A DNA stretch of 64,000 nucleotides from Clostridium sp. AM34-11AC. GTDB taxonomy: Bacteria > Bacillota > Clostridia > Lachnospirales > Lachnospiraceae. The notes beneath the pieces are model-generated. The model saw only the letters and a program-made list of their open reading frames with translations. It ran no database searches and was not told the origin of the DNA. Within the stretch, counting starts at the first letter, position 1, and every line of letters begins with the position of its first letter. A program made the translations under genes and the position numbers. This document shows positions 52,346-61,200 of the stretch, piece by piece. The stretch lies in NCBI RefSeq assembly GCF_003435375.1, contig NZ_QWGL01000003.1, positions 62,001 through 126,000 of the forward strand. The letters are read 5' to 3'.

Positions 52346-53200
52346 TTATTTTTCCTCCTCTTTTAAAAGATCCTCAACATACTTCGGCAGCATGAATGCT
52401 CCCATGTGAAGATGTGTCGTGTAATACCAGGTTTCGATATTTAATGCATCCCATTCCCGGGGTTTGAAATCCTTGATGGGATGATATTTCTTTGAAGCGA
52501 AGCCGAAGAGCCAGTATCCGGACGGACAGGTTGGAATATGCGCCTGATACACACGGCTGATTGGGAAGGAGCGGAATGCCTTGCGGTGCATGCTGCGGCA
52601 GGCCAGCTCGTCCTCATCGTAGAATGGGCTTCCGTGCTGGTAGACCATGATTCCATCTTCCTTTAAGGCGCTGTAGCAGCTACCGTAGAATTCCTTCGTG
52701 AACAGTCCCTCAGTATGGCCGAAGGGGTCTGTGGAATCGTTGATGATAAGGTCATACTTTGCCTTCTTGTTTCTTAAAAATCTCAGACCGTCATCATAGT
52801 GGACCTCGACACGCGGATCATCTAAGGCACAGGCTACCTCCGGGAAAAATTTTCTTGAAACCTCCACAAACATCTCATCCGTCTCCACGACATCGATATG
52901 TTCCACGCAGTCATACTGCAAAAGCTCTTTCGCGACACCGCCGTCGCCGCCGCCGATGATCAGTACGTCCTTCACACACGGATGGACCGCCATCGGCACA
53001 TGGGTCACCATCTCGTCATAAATAAACTCGTCCTTCTCGGAGAATACGATCTCCCCGTCCAGAGAGATAAATTTTCCAAATTCCTCGGAATCGAACACAT
53101 CGATCCGCTGATATTCACTCTCCCCGGAAAACAGCTGCTTTTCGATTTTGATGGACAGCTTGACATTTCCGGTGTGCAGTTCTGAAAACCAGAATTCCAT
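52346..53200 (-). CDS. speE: Spermidine synthase
   Basis: 284 residues. Aminopropyltransferase: N-terminal strand domain (WFSELHTGNVKLSIKIEKQL), dcSAM-binding loop VLIIGGGDGGVAKELLQYD, VVETDEMFVEVSRKFF, and the catalytic aspartate segment LIINDSTDPFG. Normally transfers aminopropyl from decarboxylated AdoMet to putrescine. No SpeD (AdoMet decarboxylase) is seen in the window, while an alternative spermidine route is encoded right beside it, so its substrate here deserves testing. Overall length is normal. Second gene of the operon, 94 nt after the decarboxylase gene. Confidence 0.93.
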   Translation of the reverse strand: MEFWFSELHTGNVKLSIKIEKQLFSGESEYQRIDVFDSEEFGKFISLDGEIVFSEKDEFIYDEMVTHVPMAVHPCVKDVLIIGGGDGGVAKELLQYDCVEHIDVVETDEMFVEVSRKFFPEVACALDDPRVEVHYDDGLRFLRNKKAKYDLIINDSTDPFGHTEGLFTKEFYGSCYSALKEDGIMVYQHGSPFYDEDELACRSMHRKAFRSFPISRVYQAHIPTCPSGYWLFGFASKKYHPIKDFKPREWDALNIETWYYTTHLHMGAFMLPKYVEDLLKEEEK

Positions 53201-53294
53201 ATCTCGTGACTCCTTGTATCGTATTGGCCAAAGCCTGTATGCGGGCAGACAGCCTGTTTGCCTGCAGCCAGCTCCGGCGCCTTAAAAATTCATG

Positions 53295-54749
53295 CTATAT
53301 GTTTGCCAGCACCATCAGATGATCCACTGCCGGATCCTCTGTTCCCTGCATGGAGCATCCCTTTTTCTTCGCATACAGGATATACTGGACCACGTCGTCC
53401 GTGATCATCTCCCCCGGCGCCAGGATCGGGATTCCCGGCGGATAACACATCACAAACTCCGCACAGACTCTTCCTGAAGACGCTTCCACCAGAACGGAGA
53501 CCTTCTCGGAGTAGAACGCTTTCTGCGGGGACATAACAACCTTTGGAGAAATGTACTCGCCAGAGAGCAGTCCGGAGCTGTCTTTTTTGTAGAGACGCTC
53601 GATATCATCCAGAGCACCAACAAGGCGCTCAATGTCCTGGATACGATCTCCGATGGAGATGTAAGCCAGAATGTTGCTGATGTCACCGAATTCGATCTGG
53701 ATATCATACTCGTCGCGCAGAAGATCATAGACCTCGATTCCCGCAAGTCCGATGTCTCTTGTATATACGGAGAGCTTCGTTACATCGTAATCGAAAATGC
53801 TGTCACCGTTCACCAGTTCTTTTCCATAAGCATAATAGCCGCCGATGGAGTTGATCTCCCGTCTCGCGTATTCTGCCATCTCAACGACCTTCGCGAAGGA
53901 TTCCTCACCGCGGAGAGCCAGATTTCGTCTTGAGATATCAAGACTGGAAAGAAGCAGGTAGGATGCGCTTGTAGTCTGGGTCAGGTTGATGATCTGGCGC
54001 ACATAATCGGTGTTCACTCCCTTATTTAAAAGAAGAAGCGAACTCTGGGTCAGGCTTCCGCCGGACTTGTGCATGGATACCGCCGCCATATCGGCTCCCG
54101 CTGCCATTGCGGAGATCGGAAGATTCTTTCCGAAATACAGGTGGGTTCCATGAGCCTCGTCCGCGAGAACCCTCATGCCCCTCGCATGGGCAAGCTGTAC
54201 GATCGTTTTTATATCAGAGCAGATGCCGTAATAGGTCGGGTTGTTGACGAACACCGCAACCGCATCCGGATTGTCCTCGATGGCCTGTTTTACTTTTTCG
54301 ACCTGCATTCCCAGCGAAATACCGAGTCTCTGGTTCATCTCCGGATTTACGTAGATCGGGATTCCGCCGCAGAGCACCAGAGCGTTGATGACGCTCTTAT
54401 GTACGTTTCGCGGCAGGATGATCTTATCTCCGGCTTTTACCACCGAGAGGATCATGCTCTGGACCGCAGATGTCGTTCCGCCTACCATCAGATAGGCGCT
54501 GGCCGCTCCGAATGCCTCCGCCGCAAGCTCTTCCGCCTCACGGATCACGGAGACCGGATGACAGAGGTTGTCAAGCGGCTTCATGGAGTTTACGTCCAAA
54601 GATACACATTTTTCGCCTAAAAGCTGTACCAGTTCCGGATTTCCGCGTCCTCTCTTATGTCCCGGTACATCAAACGGGACAACTCTCTTCTTTTTAAATT
54701 CCTCGAGCGCTTCATAGATCGGGGCTTTCTTTTGTCTCTCTCTGTCCAT
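53295..54749 (-). CDS. speA: Arginine/lysine/ornithine decarboxylase, SpeA-like (short, YaaO type)
   Basis: 484 residues from the ATG at 54749 (GAGGAAC upstream; an in-frame ATG at 54827 would lie inside the attenuator hairpin). PLP fold type I decarboxylase: FDVPGHKRGRGNPELVQLLG, MVGGTTSAVQSMILSVVKAG, LADEAHGTHLYFGKNLP, and the PLP-lysine segment AVSMHKSGGSLTQSS (about residues 227-241). The size fits the Bacillus SpeA group. As aguA and aguB are in the same window, arginine decarboxylation to agmatine is most likely, but lysine or ornithine cannot be excluded. First gene of the polyamine operon, behind a leader of about 400 nt. Confidence 0.92.
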   Translation of the reverse strand: MDRERQKKAPIYEALEEFKKKRVVPFDVPGHKRGRGNPELVQLLGEKCVSLDVNSMKPLDNLCHPVSVIREAEELAAEAFGAASAYLMVGGTTSAVQSMILSVVKAGDKIILPRNVHKSVINALVLCGGIPIYVNPEMNQRLGISLGMQVEKVKQAIEDNPDAVAVFVNNPTYYGICSDIKTIVQLAHARGMRVLADEAHGTHLYFGKNLPISAMAAGADMAAVSMHKSGGSLTQSSLLLLNKGVNTDYVRQIINLTQTTSASYLLLSSLDISRRNLALRGEESFAKVVEMAEYARREINSIGGYYAYGKELVNGDSIFDYDVTKLSVYTRDIGLAGIEVYDLLRDEYDIQIEFGDISNILAYISIGDRIQDIERLVGALDDIERLYKKDSSGLLSGEYISPKVVMSPQKAFYSEKVSVLVEASSGRVCAEFVMCYPPGIPILAPGEMITDDVVQYILYAKKKGCSMQGTEDPAVDHLMVLANI

Positions 54750-54796
54750 GGTTTTGTTCCTCATGCATTTTATTGATTGCGCATCATCTGAATCAT

Positions 54797-54832
54797 AAAA
54801 AAAAGCAGATGACGCCAAAACCATCATCTGCT
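54797..54832 (-). terminator. Attenuator terminator upstream of the decarboxylase gene
   Basis: AGCAGATGA pairs with TCATCTGCT (54804-54812 with 54824-54832) and is followed by eight T on the minus strand, ending about 48 nt before the decarboxylase ATG. Since it lies between the promoter and the first gene, it must be read through for operon expression. Confidence 0.8.
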
Positions 54833-54987
54833 CAAAACGATTCTATTCCATTGGGGTCTGGGGCGCGTCACTCCGCTCCCGTCTGCCTCTGACCTTTATC
54901 GTTTTTTCCTCCAAGTCTGCAATCGCAAATATATTGTCCCTGCACTTATTGACCGATTCACAAGATGATGTGTTTTTCAAACACTGA

Positions 54988-55131
54988 TTATAAAGTAATC
55001 AACTTATAAATTTGAGCTTTTAACTCAATCAATAATGTGGGCTTAACCCCACGCGGCGCTTGACCCGCCTGTCCGATGGGCTTAACTTCCGTAGTCTGTT
55101 CTGCGGGAGTGGTCATTACATACATTTGCAT
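54988..55131 (-). CDS. Possible 47-residue leader peptide in the polyamine operon
   Basis: ATG at 55131, TAA at 54988. The peptide begins MQMYVMTTPAEQ, repeats the triplet VKP 13 codons apart (TEVKP and GVKP, from the DNA direct repeat GTTAAGCCCA), and ends in a hydrophobic helix LLIELKAQIYKLITL. The Shine-Dalgarno is weak (GAAGAGA, 14-20 nt upstream). It may be a regulatory leader peptide, or the frame may be open by chance over a structured RNA; the two readings overlap. Confidence 0.3.
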   Translation of the reverse strand: MQMYVMTTPAEQTTEVKPIGQAGQAPRGVKPTLLIELKAQIYKLITL

Positions 55132-55163
55132 GAAAACGATAAATGTCTCTTCACACTATTTTT

Positions 55164-55193
55164 ATCATACATGAAAAAACATAGAACTGTCAA
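55164..55193 (-). promoter_or_regulatory. Promoter of the polyamine operon
   Basis: Minus strand TTGACA (55188-55193), 18 nt, TATGAT (55164-55169). Confidence 0.75.
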
Positions 55194-55231
55194 GTAAAAA
55201 TTTCCATTTGTCCTATGAGAAGATAAAAGCA

Positions 55232-55264
55232 GGGATCCATCAACCATAAAAGTTGATGGATCCC
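55232..55264 (-). terminator. Terminator of the giant surface protein gene
   Basis: GGGATCCATCAAC pairs perfectly with GTTGATGGATCCC (55232-55244 with 55252-55264), followed by TGCTTTT on the minus strand. Confidence 0.8.
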
Positions 55265-55276
55265 CATGAAACAGAA

Positions 55277-58200
55277 TCACACGCTATCATTCTGTATGTT
55301 TCCGGTCACCATTGCACCGGTCTTTGGATCCAGATAATAGAGATGTCCATCCTGCGGATCTGTAAACCAGCCGGTCTTCATCGCTCCCTGGGTACCGTCA
55401 GATACCGGGTTCAGATAATACCAGTTCCCGTCTGTGTCCTTAAACCAGCCGGTCTTCATGGTTCCCTGCGTGCCGTCGGATGCCTGATTCAGATAATACC
55501 AGTTTCCATCCGCATCTTTAAACCAGCCGGTATCCATGTACCCGTCCGCACCAAAGTGATACCAGAACATGGTTCCCTCGTACAAAAGCTGTTTCCATAC
55601 ATTGAATACACGACGTCCATCGCTATCATAGTAGCTCCATCTGACTACGCCATTGACTTTCTTTGTTTCCCATGCATTTCTGGTCACATTCCAGTCAGTA
55701 TCCTCTCTGTCACTGCCGGAACCGGTGTTCCTGTCACCTTTCGGATTATCAGGAGTTGCAGAACCAGGTTTATTGTCTTCCTTCGGATTATCAGGAGTTT
55801 CAGGACTGCTGCTTTCCAGAACTGCCTGCGCCGTCACACGATGTCCTTCTGCCTGATCCAGCACATCCAGGAGTGCTTCGTTCACAGTTGTATACAACGT
55901 GCCGTTGATCTTCCAGCCCTTGAACACAACTCCATCCTTGCTGACTGTCGGAAGCGCTTCATCCATCTGCTCCAGGCTATAGCTCCGTTCTCCGACTCCA
56001 TGATCAAATGCAACCGTTCCCTTTCGGCTGTCTGAGAGCAGCTCAAAGGTACTAAAGCCATCCTTGTTTACAAACTCTGCCATCGCACTTCCCTGTTTTA
56101 CCCTTACTGTTACAGGATAATATACAATTCTTCCATTATGAAGCAGATGGCGGATAAAGAGATCCTCGGTCGGATAATCTGCCGGGAGTGGCAGGGTGAT
56201 CGTAACCGGGATTCCGACCTTCTGTGGGATCGCTGAGCCGATCAGAACTGTATTCTTACCGTTGCCTTTCTCCTGCATGGTCTCATTCTTTCCGGCTGTT
56301 GTGGCTTTTACATTGTATAATGCGGTGATTTCAAAAGTGATCACATTCACTCCCTGTTTTTCGGTCACACCCTTTACTTCCACCGACATATACGGCTCAA
56401 CCACCAGTCTTACCTTCTTTCCTGCGGTATTGACTCCTTCCTTCTGAAGTTTTTCCTTCGCTTCCACTCCGGAAATCGTCTGATCTTCTCCTGTTTTTAC
56501 GATCACATCCCCGTTTTCTGTTTCCCGGATCAGATCTGCTGCCACAGTATCCAGTCCGGTAATCTCCGGGGTCTTCTCTTCCAAGAGGTTAGCAATCTCT
56601 TTTACCTCCTCCGGTGCATCTGCCGGAACCGGTGCAATCTTCGGCGCTGCCACCGAAACCTCCGGGGTCTGTGCCTTTCCAATGGTAATCTCTCTTGTTA
56701 CCGTTGTTCCATTGTAGCCAGTATCCCCGGCAACCTCAGCTGTCACGAGGACCGTTCCGGCTCCGATGATCTTCGCCTCTGTTTTTCCGTTCACTTCTGA
56801 TAACTCCAGAACTCCATTGTCAGCAGGAACGGAGAATTTCACAGCTCCGGTTCCCTTCTGTCCGGTAAGTTCCAGTTCGAATGGATCATCACCGTAAAGC
56901 TTCCCGTCCACTTCTTTGATCTGAATCTGATCCTCATCTGCTTTTTCGACCTCGAAGCTGCAGCTTACCTGTGCAGGATCATTGTAATTTTCCTTCTCTG
57001 GGCCATCGGCCGGAAGCATATATTCTGCCGAAATTTCATGCGTACCGGCAGAAGGAACCGAATATTCCATGGACGCGGTTCCATTGGTCAATGGGATCGG
57101 CGTCTGATTGAGTTGCTGTCCATTTTCATAAAATATTACCGTTCCGGCCAGCGCATCCTGATAAGCTCCCTTCGCTTCCAGAGTCAGAACATAAGTATCT
57201 TCCACATTTCCAAGAACTGCCAGGAGTCTCTGCATCAGATCTGTTTTCTTTCCGGCTTTCAGATTCAGGGAAATGGTTCCCTTCTGAACGGTGATCGGTC
57301 TGGAATTATTACCTGCCGTGTAATTGGTGCCACTTGCCACACTTATCGTTACCGTTGCCGTACCTGCGCCATGGATCGTTGCCCGGCCATCTGCATCAAC
57401 CGTCAGTACATTCGCAGAGTCGCTTGTCTTGGTCACCGCTCCATCTCCAACGGTGGTAACTCCAGTCAATGGAAAATCAGGATCGCCATATGTTTTCGTT
57501 CCCGGCCACTCTGCATCATTGATCGTGATCGAAGATGCTGCTTTTTTGATCGTTGCGGTTGCACTGGAAGGAATGTTGACCTGGTAGTTATCCGGATCGG
57601 CTGTTGCTCCGCCACCGCTCGCTGCTGCTCCTGTTATCACTGCCTTCGAGGCATCGATCACAACCTCTTTATCGCTTCCGGCATTTGCATTATTAAAAGC
57701 GGCTGTTAAGCCTGTGATCTGCAGTTTTTCATTTCCGGCAGCTGTATTCACACCAGTGTCTATCATGAGTGGCTGCTGTACAATTGCTGTTGTCGTGCCA
57801 TCATAGGTCTTATCTTCTACCGCAACTGAAAAATTCAGTGGGTACTTAGAAATATCCGGTACCACGGAATCTGTTAATGTCCTATCGTATGAAACACTTG
57901 AATCTGTCGGTGTAAATTTCACGGTATAAGCCTTGTTACCTTTTACATTCGGATAAATACCAGATGCTGAACTACTATTTTCCGGTTCCCAGCTCCAGGT
58001 TCCGGCTACCAGTTGATTTGCACCATTATACACACCATAACCAGAAGCCAGGGAAACCGGAATCTGAGCAAGTGAAACCCCATAAGTCCCCTTCGCATCC
58101 CACTTTGGTGTTCCGTTTCCTACAATTCTCAGTGTATCCTTGGTAGACACATGAAGCGGTTCCGTTCTCTCAGAAGCAAATGCATTCTCTTTCGCCTTTA

Positions 58201-61200
58201 TTCTGCTGGTTACCTGATATCCATGTGCCGGATATAATCCCTGAATTTTCGTACCGTCAATCCATGTAAATGCTCCGTCTGAATCTACATCACGGTATCC
58301 ATACTCAATGTCATTTTCCGGATTAGTTCTGTTTATGGTAATCGTCGTACCGGTTATAGTCACCTCACCCTCAGTTATTGCAGCCGGTGCTGCCGTTCTT
58401 TTAAGAATCGTGATACTTTCGGGTTTTCCGGCAAATTTCTTATCCGTGTTGCTTGCAGCATACCGATAATAAACCGTACTCTCATGATCGGAAGAAATGA
58501 TGTCTGTAATCGAAATTCCTGATCCACTGCCCATTTTTGCAGATGTCCAGTTTGGAGAGGTATTGGTTCCGTTTACAATCACATACTGTAAAGATGAGGA
58601 AATTGTGATTTCTTCCTTCCGATAATCAATATTCGGCTTGTTCGATTCTTCCGGAATCGCCTGTGTTTGCAAATCCGCCACCAAAACCGCTTCACTGGCT
58701 GACATGGACGAGGATGCTTTCCTGCGAATATAGAATGGTACAGACCCACCATTTTCACGAATGTTATCCAGCAGCCCTGTCAGACGAACCTTACCACCCT
58801 GTCTTATCGTTGTCCATGACTGTGCATCCTTAGAAGCAGCATACTCCAGATCGCAGGAAGCTTTATTCTCTAAAGTCTCCTGTTCGTAATTGATAGAAAC
58901 ATCAGCAGCATTAGGTGCCTCCTGCCGCACTTTTTCTGTCTGGAAATTTACATAGGTTACATCAAGAGATAACACACCATCCTTTTTAATCATCAGTCTG
59001 ACATGATGTTCTGTGTCCGGAGCTAAATCCGTAATAGTATACTCATAGTTTCCGGAAGAACTCTCCGTAAGTAACGTTCCTTTCGAGAACATATCATCTA
59101 ATGTTAATGTCTGCTCATCCTCGCCGGAGGTTAAGAAAAACTTAACCTCTGCTCCGGGAGTTCCTGTTGCCTTAAGTGTAGCAGTCGCTTTTGTGTCAGA
59201 AATCGTCTTAATATCCGTGACAGCTGCGGAAGTGATACTTGCCGCATTATTATTAGAATATGTACCAGTAGCTGGATCATAATATACCGTCTTACTGTAC
59301 TTGCGGAAATGCGGGTAATCCTCCGTTCCGATCACCTGTCCCCACGTACCATCTGATCGATCACCGTTTAATTTATAGGCAATTTCTCCGGATTTCAGTT
59401 TTTCTTCGCTTATAGTAGTAATACCCGGAGAACTATAATCACTCTTTTCTGTCTCATAACAGTTCGTAAAAGTAGCCCTATGATCATTCGAGTACTTAGT
59501 TCCTTCCAGTTTTCCTGATACAGCCAAGCAATTAGTCACCGTTCCATTTTTAGTCACCGCTCCTTGTGAACAACTATATGAAAAATTTGTTCCTACTACA
59601 AAACAATTCTGAATTTTGATATCACCCACAGTGAGTCTACACAACCCGCAAGTCCAATCACCTTCAAACACCAGCCCTATATTTTGTACATTCCCATATT
59701 TAATACTTGCCACCAGTCCGTAGTTAGAACTTGTACCGTCATTAGCAGGTCGCAGTCCGGAAATTACATGGTAATTTCCCTCAATAGTCCCCTCGAAAGA
59801 CCAAGTATTAGATTTGTCTCTAATGCTTGTCCAGTCATGTCCGCCCGGGATCTCAATATCCTTCATCAGCTTCAGATTGCTGTTATTAGGGATATTACTA
59901 TCATTAACCTGCTTTGCAAACCAGAAAAGCTGACCGGCATTATAAATCTCATAATATCCCTTCCAATTTTTTGCCTCCTGATATGCACCACATGCTTCAC
60001 AAAATCCATCTGCATTATAGTACTCATGACTACAAACGGTATCATCATGAAACATCTCGATTTCATTTGGTGTTGTCGAAATCGTCTCACCTGATTTTGT
60101 GATCGGATTGCCGTCATTTAAGCCCGGTACCGTCACCGAAATCTCTGTTTTATTCTTATTTTCCGGCAGATATACCGTCAGATGTCCCGTGTTCGCTTCA
60201 TCATACGAAATCTGCATGGAAGGAATGACCATAGCTGCACTTTGACCTTCTTGATTGCTCAACGGTTCACCATTCTGCTTGACCGTGATATCGGTTGCCT
60301 GTAATATCTGATCGCTCGTGATCACCGTGGAAACAAATTTTAATCTTGTCTCATAAAGAGGAGTTGCGGCCTTCAAAGTGATCGTTGCATTCTTATCATC
60401 AACATCAGCAACGTCAGCTTCCATCTGATAAACATAGTCTCCAACCGTCACCGTTACCGTTACCGGTGTCCCTGGCGTTAATGGCTTCAGATAATTGGAT
60501 GCCTTAAGTGTACCTTGATAATCGCTCACCTTCATCGTCCCTGCATTCCAGGTAATCCCTCCCACGCTGATTGTCACCGGATAAGTGCTTTCGGTGAATC
60601 GTACATCCGCAATCGTGCCCTGAATGGCATAGTTTTTCAGTCCGGGATTTTCACTTTTCGGGAAATAATCGCCGCCATTTAAGTTTACTGTTGCTTCATT
60701 ACTGATGGAAATGGAGCCCTCCAAGGTACTACCCTCCGGCAGCGCTTGACCGGGCTTCACTGCGACACCGATCGCATATACTTCATTATTATATGCAATG
60801 GCTGAAACCGTTCCGCCATTGATCACAATATCACCATACTTGTATTTACCTTCGCCTATCGGTTTTGCTCCACCGCCGCCAGTGCCGATTGCGGCTCCGG
60901 GGTGTCTTTTTGCGTTCGTAACATATCCTCCACAGGCTGTCACATTGCCACCGTTGATCTCAATCCTATCCACGCAGCCGAACGGCCCACCGCCAATTCC
61001 TGCTCCACCGTATACATTTTTAATATCCTTGGGGTAGCTTCCATATCCGCCCTTGGCATAAACAGTTCCGCCGTTGATGACAATGGTACCGATGCCGCCC
61101 TCTAAACCGCCGCCAATACCTGCTGCCATCCCGCTGCCATAAGCTTCGATATTGCCTCCGTTGATCTCAATCGTCCCCAAGGAACCCTTTCTCATGCTCG

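Larger units (their letters stand above)
54750..55157 (-). promoter_or_regulatory. Long structured leader of the polyamine operon (candidate riboswitch/attenuator)
   Basis: From the promoter at 55164-55193, transcription should start near 55157 and run about 400 nt before the decarboxylase start. In order: a 47-codon reading frame (55131-54988) containing a 5S-rRNA-like segment (55054-55116); a small hairpin GTGTTT-GAA-AAACAC; a domain closed by AAAACGAT/ATCGTTTT (54834-54842 with 54897-54905); and, directly adjacent, an intrinsic terminator (54797-54832). A stable aptamer-like domain touching a terminator is the layout of riboswitches. I do not recognise a named class. Confidence 0.6.
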
